A stretch of 64,000 nt of DNA, taken from contig CAZVIH010000064.1 in the NCBI GenBank assembly GCA_964627755.1, positions 62,001 to 126,000 of the forward strand, given 5' to 3'. The notes beneath the pieces are model-generated. The model was not told the origin of the DNA and did not search any database. It saw only the letters and a list, made by a program, of their open reading frames with translations. Origin of the DNA: B10-G9 sp964627755. Lineage in GTDB: Bacteria; Chloroflexota; Anaerolineae; Anaerolineales; UBA11858. The translations under genes and the position numbers were made by a program. Of the stretch, positions 1 to 8,672 are shown piece by piece (positions within the stretch are counted from its first letter, which is position 1; each line of letters begins with the position of its first letter).

Positions 1-611
1 GTTCCGGCACCTAAGATCGCGCCTGCGGGTGGAAGTGGAAGCCCTTCAGTCAGGGCACCAACGACAACTTGCAGTACGGCCCAGATCTGGTGAGGTTCAG
101 GTGGACATCCAGGGATGTAATAATCCACATCTATTACCTGGTCTAGGGATTTTACTGTGTGATAGAAATTTGGCAGGAACAAATCACCTTCGTCCACCTT
201 GCTAACCAATTGAGGGAAGATGCCGTCCGGATTGTCAATCGTGGGATTGTCAATATAAACCTTATTGAACGTGGCTTCCTTTGTTGTAAGGTTTGAGAGG
301 GCCGGGATACAGCCTTCGTAGGCACAAGATCCAAAAGCCACCAATACCTTGGATTTCTTCCGGAGAAGGTGAGCCATTTCCTCATTTTCTGAATTGCGGA
401 TAGCACCGTTGAATAAACACAGATCGATATAACCATCAGGATAAGATTCCAAATCCTTGATCTTAAAATCCGCGATGCAGGGGAAAAAGACGATCTCAAA
501 AACCTCATCTACGGTCAGGATATTCTCATGGATGTTCAACACTGAGATTTCGCAGCCACCGCAGGATGAAGCCCAGTACATGGCCAGTTTTGGTTTTCCA
601 TTACCTGTCAT
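1..611 (-). CDS. [NiFe] hydrogenase small subunit, MvhG-like (3' end off window)
   Basis: Reading the minus strand from ATG at 609-611 gives at least 203 codons with no stop before the window edge, so the C-terminus is missing. The N-terminus has the CxxC pair in a WASSCGGCE context, followed by a GSCAYEGC segment and a PGCPPEP segment. These are the proximal [4Fe-4S] cluster cysteines of the NADH:quinone oxidoreductase 20-kDa / [NiFe] hydrogenase small-subunit family, in the F420-non-reducing (Mvh/Vhu) style. No twin-arginine signal is present, so the protein should be cytoplasmic. The start overlaps the 3' end of mvhD by 11 bp, which implies translational coupling. It is expected to carry electrons from a large NiFe subunit (presumably encoded further left) to MvhD and HdrA. 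The family is secure; the mvhG name follows from context. Confidence 0.85.
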   Translation of the reverse strand, partial: MTGNGKPKLAMYWASSCGGCEISVLNIHENILTVDEVFEIVFFPCIADFKIKDLESYPDGYIDLCLFNGAIRNSENEEMAHLLRKKSKVLVAFGSCAYEGCIPALSNLTTKEATFNKVYIDNPTIDNPDGIFPQLVSKVDEGDLFLPNFYHTVKSLDQVIDVDYYIPGCPPEPHQIWAVLQVVVGALTEGLPLPPAGAILGAG

Positions 612-1077
612 GTTGTGCCTCCTGTATAACTGCGTAAGCAGCAGCCCTGTTATCTATTAATACTTTTTCTCCCCAGCGAAGGGGGCCTAAAGCCCGAACC
701 TCTTCTGTCATCCGGGTCACAGCTGCTGCCAGGACAGTCCCCTCCGAAGCGGAAGCCCATAGGAGCTGAACCCGTTCGTCTTCGATGCCCCATTGTTCCA
801 TGGTCTTTTTCAAAAGCATGAAGCGCCGCAGAGCTTTTATGTTTCCGTTGACGTAATGACATTCTCCTGGGTGGCATCCGGCAATCAGAACACCATCAGC
901 ACCGCTTCGCAAAGCCTGGAGAACAAATTGTGGATCCACTCTACCGGAACACATTACGCGTATAGGTCGTAAATTTGGTGCATATTTGATCCGGGCTGTT
1001 CCTGCAAGGTCGGCTGCTCGGTAGGAGCACCAATTGCATAGAAAACCTACGATCACAGGTTCAAATTGATCATTCAT
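601..1077 (-). CDS. mvhD: MvhD-like hydrogenase iron-sulfur subunit
   Basis: A 158-residue protein of the MvhD/VhuD family, normal in length. The N-terminal FLCNWCSYRAAD motif, a later MCSGRVD segment and GCHPGECHY supply the conserved cysteines that bind a [2Fe-2S] cluster. In methanogens MvhD passes electrons from the NiFe hydrogenase to HdrA. The ATG overlaps the hdrA stop as ATGA (1074-1077), and its own stop lies inside the next gene. It is therefore translationally coupled on both sides and belongs to one transcript with hdrCBA. The gene order hdrC-hdrB-hdrA-mvhD-small subunit supports a complete Mvh-Hdr complex. Confidence 0.93.
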   Translation of the reverse strand: MNDQFEPVIVGFLCNWCSYRAADLAGTARIKYAPNLRPIRVMCSGRVDPQFVLQALRSGADGVLIAGCHPGECHYVNGNIKALRRFMLLKKTMEQWGIEDERVQLLWASASEGTVLAAAVTRMTEEVRALGPLRWGEKVLIDNRAAAYAVIQEAQHDR

Positions 1078-3107
1078 AAAACCTCCTGCTTCACTGAGAC
1101 CTCACCCTGTGCATCCCAGAGGATTCCATTTAATTCAGCAAAAATTTGTGTGTTAGTGAAGTGTGCCCCATCGATAACTCCTGATGGACAGCCCGCAACG
1201 CAGGTGCCGCAGCCCTGGCACAGGGCAGTGATCACCCGGGATACACCCTTTTCCTCATCAAACTCGATCGCGTTGTAAGGACAGAGTGTATTGCAGATCC
1301 GGCATCCAGAGCACTCATCCTCTCTGATACTCGCCCGGACCGGTTCCATCAGCACCGTGCCCTGGCTGATGAGTTTTGCAACCTGTGATGCAGCGGCTCC
1401 TCCCTGGGCAACTGTATCAGGAATGTCTTTTGGTCCCTGGCAAGCGCCGGCGATAAAAACGCCATCAGTCATCGTGGAAACCGGAGCAAGTTTGGGGTGC
1501 CGCTCATTGAAGAAACCGTCGTAATCGCAGCCCATCTTGAAGAGCTTTGATACTTCTTCCGCGTCATGCCTGGCTTCAACTCCAGCACTAAGGATCACCA
1601 TGTCCACCGGAGTTCTTTGCTGCTTGCCAATCAATGTGTTTTCCGCCTGGACGATCAGTTTATTTTCTTCTCCTGCACGACAGGCAGCTCCAGTAATTTC
1701 CGCTACGCGACCGCGTATGAAATGTGTACCTTCCTTCAGCAGCCGGTGGTAAAACTCTTCATAACCTTTGCCGGGTGTCCGCATGTCGATATAGTAGTTA
1801 TATACTTCTGCTTCGGGCAGATGTTCATGAACCAGGTGGGCAAATTTGAGAGAGTACATACAGCAAACTTTTGAGCAGTACTCGTTATGGTTCTGATCGC
1901 GGGATCCAACACAGTGAACGATTGCCACGCTTTTTGGATGTGTGATCCCATCCCGGAGAACGATGTGACCTTCTGTTGGCCCAGAAGCATTAACCATTCG
2001 TTCAAATTCCAGGCTGGAAAAGACATTAGCCAATCTGCCGTAACCGTACTGGGGGATTTTTCGGGCGTCAAAAAGATCATAACCAGTTGCCAGGATGATG
2101 TTGCCCACATCGAAATTGATCATCTCGTCCTGCTGTTCATAATCAATTGCGTTGGTTGGGCAGACTGTTTCGCAAATTTTGCACTTTCCGGTTTGGAAAT
2201 AAGTGCAGTTCTCTTTATCTAGAACGGGATAACCAGGAACTGCCTGGGGAAATGCCCGGTAAATGGATTTTCTGTAGCCAAGACCCGCTCCGTAATTATC
2301 ATCGATTACTTTCTGAGGGCATTTTTCCTCACAGATACCGCAGGAAGTGCATAATTCCTCATTCACGCAGCGGGCTTTTTTCTTAACAGTGATATTGAAG
2401 TCGCCGATATGTCCATCAACACTTTCAACCTCGCTGTAAGTCAATAAGGTGATATTGTCATTCTGTCCAACATCCACCATCTTGGGGGTCAGGATACAGG
2501 CAGAGCAATCCAGGGTTGGGAACGTCTTATCGATCTGAGCCATGTGCCCGCCGATCGTGCCGTCTCTTTCCACCAGATATACATGATGGCCAGCTTCTGC
2601 AAGTTCAAGCGCCGCAGTGATGCCGGCGATACCGCCGCCAACGATCAATGTATTGGGATTAATCGAGACTTGGATCTTCTCCAGAGGGACATGATGGACG
2701 ACCCGCTCAACAGCACCATTGACCAATGCTTTGGCTTTAACAGTGGCTGCAACCTTATCGTTGGTTGCCCAGGATCCATGCTCACGAATATTTGCCATTT
2801 CGAAGAGGAATGGATTTAAACCTCCGCGTTTTGTGGTCTCCCGAAATGTTTTCTCATGCATGTGCGGAGAACAGGAAGCAACAACTATCCTGGTTAGTCC
2901 TTTTTCCTTAATATCGTTTTCGATCAACTCCTGACCTGTGCTGGAACACATGAATTCATATGTGCGTGCAACAGCAACATTGGGGTTATTCTCTGCCCAC
3001 TTTGCGACTTCCTTAACATCTATTGTTCCTGCGATATTGGAACCGCAATGACATACGTAAACGCCTACTCTTTCACGTTCTGCGGGGGATTTTTTCATAT
3101 CAGTCAT
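1074..3107 (-). CDS. hdrA: Heterodisulfide reductase subunit A-like, FAD-dependent electron-bifurcating subunit
   Basis: A 677-residue protein of standard HdrA length. It has the N-terminal cysteine region typical of HdrA (VCHCGSNIAGTID near residues 18-30, MCSSTG near 53, CSPHMHE near 79). A Rossmann FAD motif GGGIAG sits at 157-162. A ferredoxin-like insert carries CTSCGICEEKCP and CKICETVCP, and two C-terminal [4Fe-4S] motifs read CSGCRICNTLCP and CQGCGTCVAGCP. In characterised complexes the HdrA flavin bifurcates electrons to ferredoxin and HdrB. A GGAGGGAT ribosome binding site precedes ATG 3105-3107 and lies inside the end of hdrB. All cysteine positions inspected are Cys, with no in-frame UGA. 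The bacterial high-potential acceptor is unknown. Confidence 0.95.
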   Translation of the reverse strand: MTDMKKSPAERERVGVYVCHCGSNIAGTIDVKEVAKWAENNPNVAVARTYEFMCSSTGQELIENDIKEKGLTRIVVASCSPHMHEKTFRETTKRGGLNPFLFEMANIREHGSWATNDKVAATVKAKALVNGAVERVVHHVPLEKIQVSINPNTLIVGGGIAGITAALELAEAGHHVYLVERDGTIGGHMAQIDKTFPTLDCSACILTPKMVDVGQNDNITLLTYSEVESVDGHIGDFNITVKKKARCVNEELCTSCGICEEKCPQKVIDDNYGAGLGYRKSIYRAFPQAVPGYPVLDKENCTYFQTGKCKICETVCPTNAIDYEQQDEMINFDVGNIILATGYDLFDARKIPQYGYGRLANVFSSLEFERMVNASGPTEGHIVLRDGITHPKSVAIVHCVGSRDQNHNEYCSKVCCMYSLKFAHLVHEHLPEAEVYNYYIDMRTPGKGYEEFYHRLLKEGTHFIRGRVAEITGAACRAGEENKLIVQAENTLIGKQQRTPVDMVILSAGVEARHDAEEVSKLFKMGCDYDGFFNERHPKLAPVSTMTDGVFIAGACQGPKDIPDTVAQGGAAASQVAKLISQGTVLMEPVRASIREDECSGCRICNTLCPYNAIEFDEEKGVSRVITALCQGCGTCVAGCPSGVIDGAHFTNTQIFAELNGILWDAQGEVSVKQEVL

Positions 3108-3110
3108 GGA

Positions 3111-4067
3111 TTATCCCTCCTCCGCCATAATTGGCATGGGTAAGCCGGTTTTCTTCTCACGGATTCGTTTTGGTTTAGGTGCCTCGTTTGTGATCTTCTC
3201 CAGGACTGGTTTGGCGGGAACGATTTCCTTGCCAAAACCAAGTTCCTCGGCGGGGATGTCAAAGGCTATACCCATTAGCTGGGTAAAGTAGACGATTGGT
3301 ATTTTATAGTTGGTGCCAAATTGGGCGTTGACAGCATCCTGATATGCGTCCAAATTAAGTTGACACATTGGACAAAGAGTGGCGATCAGATCAGCCTCGC
3401 AGTCTGCAGCGTTTTTCAACAGACGCCTGATCAATTCCAGAGCAGTTTCTTCGCTGATCTGTGTCATATGACCACCGCAGCATTGGGCCTTGAGGGGATA
3501 ATCAATCACTGTCGCACCCAAGACCTCCAGAATTTTATCCATAGATGTTGGGTGTTCTGGATCATCAAAACTTTCCATTGAGGCCGGACGGGGAACCAGG
3601 CACCCATAGTAAGGTGCAACCCGCAGGTTGTAGAGAGGTTTCTTTACCTGGGCTTTGATGGCATCAAAGCCGATATCAACCACCATGGTTTCCAGGAGGT
3701 GCTGTACGTTTATAGAACCGGGTTCATAACTTAAACCTCCCGCTTCCAGGGCTAGGTCCACTTTTCCCCTCAGCTCCTCATTTTCCTGAAGGTAATGGTC
3801 AACCTTTTTGAGGTTCAAGTAACAGGCACTGCAGGGGGCGACGAGGTTCTCGCTGCTATTTTGATCAGCTGCCAGCGCAAGGTTTCTGGATACCAATGCG
3901 TAAGCCGGAATTTTATTGATGGCGATATACTCAGTGGCACCGCAGCAATTCCAGTCATCAACTTCGACAAATTCAATGCCAAGCGGCTTGGCTACTGCCA
4001 GCGTTGAGGTGTGGTAAGCCCGGGCATTTTTTTCCATCGAACAACCCGGATAATATCCATATTTCAT
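3111..4067 (-). CDS. hdrB: Heterodisulfide reductase subunit B-like, CCG-domain protein
   Basis: A 318-residue protein with two CCG domains. The first has YYPGC, NCCGATEY and CSACYLNL; the second has YYGC, QCCGGH and CPMCQLNL. In HdrB these cysteines bind two noncubane [4Fe-4S] clusters that cleave a disulfide. A C-terminal tail of about 50 residues rich in Lys, Pro and Glu follows the second domain. The start ATG (4065-4067) has a GGGAGGTG site and overlaps the hdrC stop as ATGA. Since bacteria lack the coenzyme M/B heterodisulfide, the physiological oxidant is inferred to be another thiol/disulfide or a different acceptor. Confidence 0.93.
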   Translation of the reverse strand: MKYGYYPGCSMEKNARAYHTSTLAVAKPLGIEFVEVDDWNCCGATEYIAINKIPAYALVSRNLALAADQNSSENLVAPCSACYLNLKKVDHYLQENEELRGKVDLALEAGGLSYEPGSINVQHLLETMVVDIGFDAIKAQVKKPLYNLRVAPYYGCLVPRPASMESFDDPEHPTSMDKILEVLGATVIDYPLKAQCCGGHMTQISEETALELIRRLLKNAADCEADLIATLCPMCQLNLDAYQDAVNAQFGTNYKIPIVYFTQLMGIAFDIPAEELGFGKEIVPAKPVLEKITNEAPKPKRIREKKTGLPMPIMAEEG

Positions 4068-4648
4068 GCTGCACCTCCCAGCTCTTTGGCCTTTTTAATG
4101 ATGGCTTTCAATTGAGGAAGATTTTTAATCTTAGTTGGAATAAAATCCATCCGGCCTTTTGTGATCATTTTCAGCCCCATCCCAGTAGCAAGTTTTACCG
4201 CACTCAGCGGATGGTAGCGCAAATGGTGCCTCATCACGACGCCCATTTCAAAACTGCGTCCGTTGTTTTCAACCAGGTCCATAAAGGTTTCCGAGAATTC
4301 GGGCGCTTTGTCTTTGTCGATCTCCCTAAAATATCCCGCCTCAATGGCCATGCGCTTTAATGTGTACATGATATCCGTGATCGGGATCTCCTGGGGACAA
4401 CGGACCATGCAGTAATAACATGAGACACAAAACCAGGGTGTGTTGCTTGTTAATACTTCTTCCTCCATCTCAGAGTCGATCATTGCAAAAAGGGTCCGTG
4501 GACTGTGATCCATATCTGGCCCGGATGGGCAGGATCCAGAACAAGTACCGCACTGGATGCAGGTATATAAGTTACTTGCCTTTCCAGGAGTTTCTGCGAT
4601 AATCTTGTCTATCAAGGTGGGGGGGCGAGACGTGAAAGTATCGGTCAT
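4064..4648 (-). CDS. hdrC: Heterodisulfide reductase subunit C-like ferredoxin protein
   Basis: A 194-residue protein with two [4Fe-4S] motifs, CIQCGTCSGSCP and CVSCYYCMVRCP, matching HdrC, which links HdrA to HdrB. I place the start at ATG 4646-4648 because GAGGAGG lies 6 bases upstream. An in-frame TTG at 4667-4669 would add seven residues but would put that ribosome binding site inside the gene. It is first in the operon, with about 90 bp of leader to a candidate promoter (-10 at 4745-4750) that carries a Rex- or CRP/FNR-type palindrome just upstream. Confidence 0.93.
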   Translation of the reverse strand: MTDTFTSRPPTLIDKIIAETPGKASNLYTCIQCGTCSGSCPSGPDMDHSPRTLFAMIDSEMEEEVLTSNTPWFCVSCYYCMVRCPQEIPITDIMYTLKRMAIEAGYFREIDKDKAPEFSETFMDLVENNGRSFEMGVVMRHHLRYHPLSAVKLATGMGLKMITKGRMDFIPTKIKNLPQLKAIIKKAKELGGAA

Positions 4649-5018
4649 ACCAGCCTCCTCAAAACTCAAAAATAGATGAGATTTACTTTTCTCCTAAATT
4701 AATTAATAATCAGAGTTCATGAAACTGATAAGGAATACCTGTCTAGTATAGTAAATCGATATATATTCTTATAGTGATTAAAATCACAATGAATGGAAAA
4801 TTGGATGGAATTTCATTCAAGAGCTTGAAGAATGAGATAATAAAATTACGAATGATATAAGACGTACTAAAAATGTGATGTGATATTTTTGATAAACTGA
4901 AGATAAATCTGATCCCTTTTAGCAAAAGTAATGAATTTCTTCTGCAAATAGTCTAAGTAAGAAGGGATTACGGTAGAATTGGAGCAATAAAAATAATTCA
5001 ATTGAGGAGTTTATACCT
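4649..5018. other. AT-rich divergent intergenic region between hdrC and tkt
   Basis: 370 bp without a credible gene, clearly more AT-rich than the flanking coding DNA. It holds a palindrome at 4772-4789 and a TATACT -10 at 4745-4750 facing hdrC. A weak TAGAAT (4974-4979) faces tkt, and a GAGGAG ribosome binding site lies just before tkt. No hairpin with a T-run and no tRNA is visible. Confidence 0.7.
4772..4789 (-). promoter_or_regulatory. Candidate Rex (or CRP/FNR-family) operator of the hdr operon
   Basis: On the minus strand this reads TTGTGATTTTAATCACTA. It matches 11 of 12 fixed positions of the Rex operator TTGTGA-N6-TCACAA and contains a perfect GTGA-N6-TCAC core, which is also the CRP-type palindrome. 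A TATACT -10 (4750 down to 4745) lies downstream with a poor -35. The palindrome centre is therefore about 42 bp before the predicted transcription start. That suits either repression by Rex or class II activation by a CRP/FNR protein. A rex gene is present in the window; no crp/fnr gene is. Confidence 0.55.
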
Positions 5019-7028
5019 GTGAGTGGGACCAATAACCTAAAAAATATTTCTATTAATACAATACGGTTTCTGGCGGCTGACGCAATCGAAAAAGCCAACT
5101 CTGGACATCCAGGATTACCGATGGGAACTGCTGCCCTGGCGTATGTGCTCTGGATGGAACATCTCAAACATAATCCTCGAAATCCTGCTTGGCCTAATCG
5201 AGACAGGTTTATTTTATCTGGTGGGCACGGCTCAATGTTACTGTACTCCCTGCTGCATTTAACAGGCTATGATCTTTCACTGGAAGAAATCAAAAATTTC
5301 CGCCAATGGAATAGTCTTACTCCCGGCCATCCCGAATACGGGCTGACTCCTGGTGTAGAAACCACAACCGGCCCTTTAGGCCAGGGATTTGCAAACGGAG
5401 TTGGATTTGCAATTGCAGAAGCTCACCTGGCGGCGGTTTATAACAAACCGGATTTTCCGATCATTGATCATTTTGTATTTGCCCTGGTGACAGATGGCGA
5501 TCTCATGGAGGGAGTAAGTTCTGAAGCTGCTTCCCTGGCTGGACATTTGAAGTTAGGAAAATTGATTTACTTATATGATGACAACCGGATAACTATCGAT
5601 GGATCAACAGAGATTGCGTTTACGGAGGATAGGGGAGCGCGATTCGAAGCTTATGGATGGCAGGTTGTGTATGTAGCTGATGGCAATGATACCGATGAAG
5701 TAAACAAGGCAATCGTTTTAGCTAAGGCTGATCCTCGTCCTTCATTGATCATTTGCCGGACACATATCGGTTTTGGTATGCCTAACAAACAGGATAAGTC
5801 AGCAGCGCATGGTTCACCTCCCGGGGAGGAAGAATTAAATGCGGCCAAGGAAAATCTAGGTTGGCAAGTTGAACCAAGATTCTTTATCCCTGAAGAGGTT
5901 AGGGAACACTTCCTTTCAGCGGTACCTGCAGGTGCCGCAGCTGAGGATTCTTGGGATAAGATGTTCAGCCGCTATGAAAAGATTTACCCGGATGAGGCTT
6001 TAACATTAAAACGCATCCTTAGGGGAGAATTACCTGATAAATGGCAGATACCAGCTTTCCCAGAAGATCCAAAAGGGATGGCTACCAGGGTCGCGTCTGG
6101 AAAAGTGATCAATGCCCTGGCTGAAAAGATCCCGGAGCTCATGGGAGGATCTGCTGATCTGGAGCCGTCGAACAAGACCTGGATTGATGGTTCACCTGCT
6201 TTCCAGAAAGAAGATTATACCGGCAGGAATTTCCATTTTGGTGTGCGGGAAAACGCGATGGGATCGATTGTAAATGGAATGGCCCTTCATGGGGGGGTGA
6301 TACCCTATGGAGCCACTTTTCTGGTGTTCTCCGATTATATGAGGCCGGCAATCAGGATTTCTGCCTTATCCCATATCCCGAGCATCTGGGTTTTCACCCA
6401 TGACAGCATTGGAGTTGGCGAGGACGGCCCGACCCACCAACCAGTAGAGCATCTAGCGGCATTAAGAGCCATACCGCAGTTGATTGTCCTGCGACCTTCG
6501 GACGCAAATGAAACTGCTCAAGCCTGGGCTTATGCGATCCAGCACAGAAATGGTCCCACAGCACTGGCATTGACCAGGCAATCCCTGCCGGTCCTGAACC
6601 GCGATATTTACAGCAGCGCGGAAGGTCTAAAACTGGGGGCTTATATTCTGGCAGATTTAGGTGATTTAGAGCCGGAGGTAATTTTAATGGCTTCTGGATC
6701 GGAAGTCGATCTAATCGTAAAAGCGGGAGAGAGATTGGCAGCTGAAGGAGTCAACTTGCGTCTGGTTTCTTTCCCAAGTTGGGAGTTATTCAGGGAGCAA
6801 GATCAAACGTATCGAGATCAGGTATTGCCACCAGGGATCCGAAAGAGATTAGCTGTTGAAGCCGGCATTTCCCAGGGGTGGAGAGAATGGGTCGGGGACA
6901 ATGGCAAGATCCTGGCAGTTGACCGGTATGGCGCTTCTGCCCCAGCTGCTAAAATATTCCAGGAATTCGGGTTTACAGTTGATAACGTAATAAAATTGAC
7001 TGAAAATCTGCTGAGGAGTGTGAAATAA
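5019..7028 (+). CDS. tkt: Transketolase
   Basis: A 669-residue full-length transketolase, which transfers two-carbon ketol units in the non-oxidative pentose phosphate pathway with thiamine diphosphate. Visible family features are the N-terminal ANSGHPGLPMG segment, the ThDP/Mg motif TDGDLMEG near residues 157-164 followed by DDNRITIDG, the catalytic GVGEDGPTHQPVEH segment, and LRPSDANE. The start is GTG 5019-5021 with TTGAGGAG ending 8 bases upstream. It heads a tightly packed operon: its stop shares bases with the rpiB start (TAATG). It is cytoplasmic. Confidence 0.97.
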   Translation: MSGTNNLKNISINTIRFLAADAIEKANSGHPGLPMGTAALAYVLWMEHLKHNPRNPAWPNRDRFILSGGHGSMLLYSLLHLTGYDLSLEEIKNFRQWNSLTPGHPEYGLTPGVETTTGPLGQGFANGVGFAIAEAHLAAVYNKPDFPIIDHFVFALVTDGDLMEGVSSEAASLAGHLKLGKLIYLYDDNRITIDGSTEIAFTEDRGARFEAYGWQVVYVADGNDTDEVNKAIVLAKADPRPSLIICRTHIGFGMPNKQDKSAAHGSPPGEEELNAAKENLGWQVEPRFFIPEEVREHFLSAVPAGAAAEDSWDKMFSRYEKIYPDEALTLKRILRGELPDKWQIPAFPEDPKGMATRVASGKVINALAEKIPELMGGSADLEPSNKTWIDGSPAFQKEDYTGRNFHFGVRENAMGSIVNGMALHGGVIPYGATFLVFSDYMRPAIRISALSHIPSIWVFTHDSIGVGEDGPTHQPVEHLAALRAIPQLIVLRPSDANETAQAWAYAIQHRNGPTALALTRQSLPVLNRDIYSSAEGLKLGAYILADLGDLEPEVILMASGSEVDLIVKAGERLAAEGVNLRLVSFPSWELFREQDQTYRDQVLPPGIRKRLAVEAGISQGWREWVGDNGKILAVDRYGASAPAAKIFQEFGFTVDNVIKLTENLLRSVK

Positions 7029-7492
7029 TGCGTATAGCCATTAGCGCTGACCATGGTGGATTTGACTTAAAAACGGAGCTGATTGATTACATCCGGGGTT
7101 TAGGATATGATCTGGTCGATTATGGTACTGACTCCGGGGAGAGTGTTGATTATCCAGATTTCGCGCAAAAAGTGGGCAAAGCCATTCAATCCCGGGAAGC
7201 TGATCGAGGAATTGTTATTTGCGGTTCTGGTGTTGGGGCCTGTATCTCTGCCAATAAAATGAAAGGAATATACGCTGCAACCTGTCACGATACCTACAGC
7301 GCCGGACAGGGAGTGGAACATGACAATATGAACGTCCTGTGTTTGGGTGGACGAGTTATTGGTGTCGAACTTGGCAAATCCTTGGTAAAAGCCTTCCTGG
7401 ATGCTAAATACATCGGCCTTGAAGCTGGAAATGAGAGGTATCTAAGAAGAGTAACCAAGATCAAAAAAATCGAAGAAGAGGAAATGAATTGA
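7028..7492 (+). CDS. rpiB: Ribose-5-phosphate isomerase B
   Basis: A 154-residue RpiB/LacA/LacB-family isomerase interconverting ribose 5-phosphate and ribulose 5-phosphate. The N-terminal ISADHGGFDLK motif, the YPDFA segment and VICGSGVGACISANK (putative catalytic Cys65) are diagnostic. It sits between transketolase and transaldolase with overlapping stop/start codons on both sides, so the three enzymes are made from one coupled message. The related sugar isomerases LacA/LacB have other substrates, but the neighbours argue for the pentose phosphate role. Confidence 0.95.
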   Translation: MRIAISADHGGFDLKTELIDYIRGLGYDLVDYGTDSGESVDYPDFAQKVGKAIQSREADRGIVICGSGVGACISANKMKGIYAATCHDTYSAGQGVEHDNMNVLCLGGRVIGVELGKSLVKAFLDAKYIGLEAGNERYLRRVTKIKKIEEEEMN

Positions 7493-8625
7493 TGACGAAT
7501 ATTATCCGAGAGTTGGAAAAGAATGGACAATCCATCTGGTATGACAATATTGAAAGAAAACTACTGGAAGATGGAACCTTAGCGGGAATGGTCGAGAGAG
7601 GCGAGATAAGGGGCATAACATCAAACCCGAGTATTTTTAACAATGCCATAAGTAATTCCAACGAGTATGACCAGGAAATCGAATCCTTGACTAAACAAGG
7701 TTTATCCCGGGAGGAGGTTTATGAGCAGCTGGCTATTCGCGACATACAGAATGCAGCTGATTTGTTTCTACCCCTTTACAAGGACACACATAAAGGGGAT
7801 GGTTATGTCAGTCTGGAAGTCAGCCCGTTTCTGGCACATGAAACCGAAAAAACAATCTTAGATGCGAAAAAACTATGGAAGATGGTAAATCGCCCGAATT
7901 TGATGGTGAAAATTCCAGGGACCCTGGAAGGTTTGCCAGCAATAACAGAAGCGATCGCTGCAGGAATTAACGTAAATGTCACCTTGATCTTCAGCATCAG
8001 GCGTTATCGGGCCATTATGGAGGCTTATCTGGCTGGATTGGAAAAACGGGTCCAGGAAGGAAAGGAAATTGGGGGAATTGCATCAGTCGCCTCATTCTTC
8101 ATCTCCAGGATCGATACCAAGGTGGACAGTCAATTGGCTGATATTCTGTCAAAAACCCCCGCTGGAGAACAGGGTGATCTGAAGAACCTTTTAGGCAAAG
8201 CTGCCCTGGCAAGCGGAAAACTGGCATTTGAGGCATATGAAGGAGTATTTGGCGAAAGAGCCAGCCGTTTTGCTGATTTGGTGCAAGCTGGTGCAAAAAA
8301 GCAGCGGGCGCTGTGGGCATCAACCAGTACAAAAAACCCCCAATATCCGGATACGATGTATGTTAACGAATTAATTGGACCGGACACCGTCAACACTGTT
8401 CCACCTAAAACACTGGCCGCTTTTTTTGATCATGGCATAGTGGAACGATCTATTGACCGCAATGTTGATGAAGCCAGACAAGTATTTAAAGATCTTGCAA
8501 AAGCTGGTATTGATATGCAACAGGTCACTGACGATCTGGAATCCGAAGGTGTAAAAGCGTTTGCAGTTGCATTTAACTCTCTTCTGGAATCACTCCAGAC
8601 TCGGATGTTGGATTTCCAATCTTGA
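7492..8625 (+). CDS. tal: Transaldolase (long form)
   Basis: A 377-residue class I aldolase-fold transaldolase of the long (about 370-residue) bacterial type, transferring dihydroxyacetone units between sugar phosphates. The NLMVKIPGT motif places the Schiff-base lysine at about residue 140. An early TSNPSIFNNAI segment and the later WASTSTKNPQYPDTMYV segment are typical. I choose ATG 7492-7494, which overlaps the rpiB TGA, over the TTG one codon earlier, because purine-rich GAAGAGGAAA lies upstream. It completes the tkt-rpiB-tal set. Confidence 0.95.
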   Translation: MTNIIRELEKNGQSIWYDNIERKLLEDGTLAGMVERGEIRGITSNPSIFNNAISNSNEYDQEIESLTKQGLSREEVYEQLAIRDIQNAADLFLPLYKDTHKGDGYVSLEVSPFLAHETEKTILDAKKLWKMVNRPNLMVKIPGTLEGLPAITEAIAAGINVNVTLIFSIRRYRAIMEAYLAGLEKRVQEGKEIGGIASVASFFISRIDTKVDSQLADILSKTPAGEQGDLKNLLGKAALASGKLAFEAYEGVFGERASRFADLVQAGAKKQRALWASTSTKNPQYPDTMYVNELIGPDTVNTVPPKTLAAFFDHGIVERSIDRNVDEARQVFKDLAKAGIDMQQVTDDLESEGVKAFAVAFNSLLESLQTRMLDFQS

Positions 8626-8672
8626 TCTGATGAGAAGACTTAAAGTGCCTCTTCCAGGGCTTTGTTTCCAGT

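Noticed and set aside
1736..2110. 124-codon frame within hdrA on the same strand, other frame
   Set aside because: Lies wholly inside hdrA, whose cysteine motifs are intact; no independent start signal.
4860..4900. AT-rich repeats near 4875 (GATGTGATATTTTTGAT) as a second Rex/FNR site
   Set aside because: Arms do not form an inverted repeat and the match to the consensus is poor.
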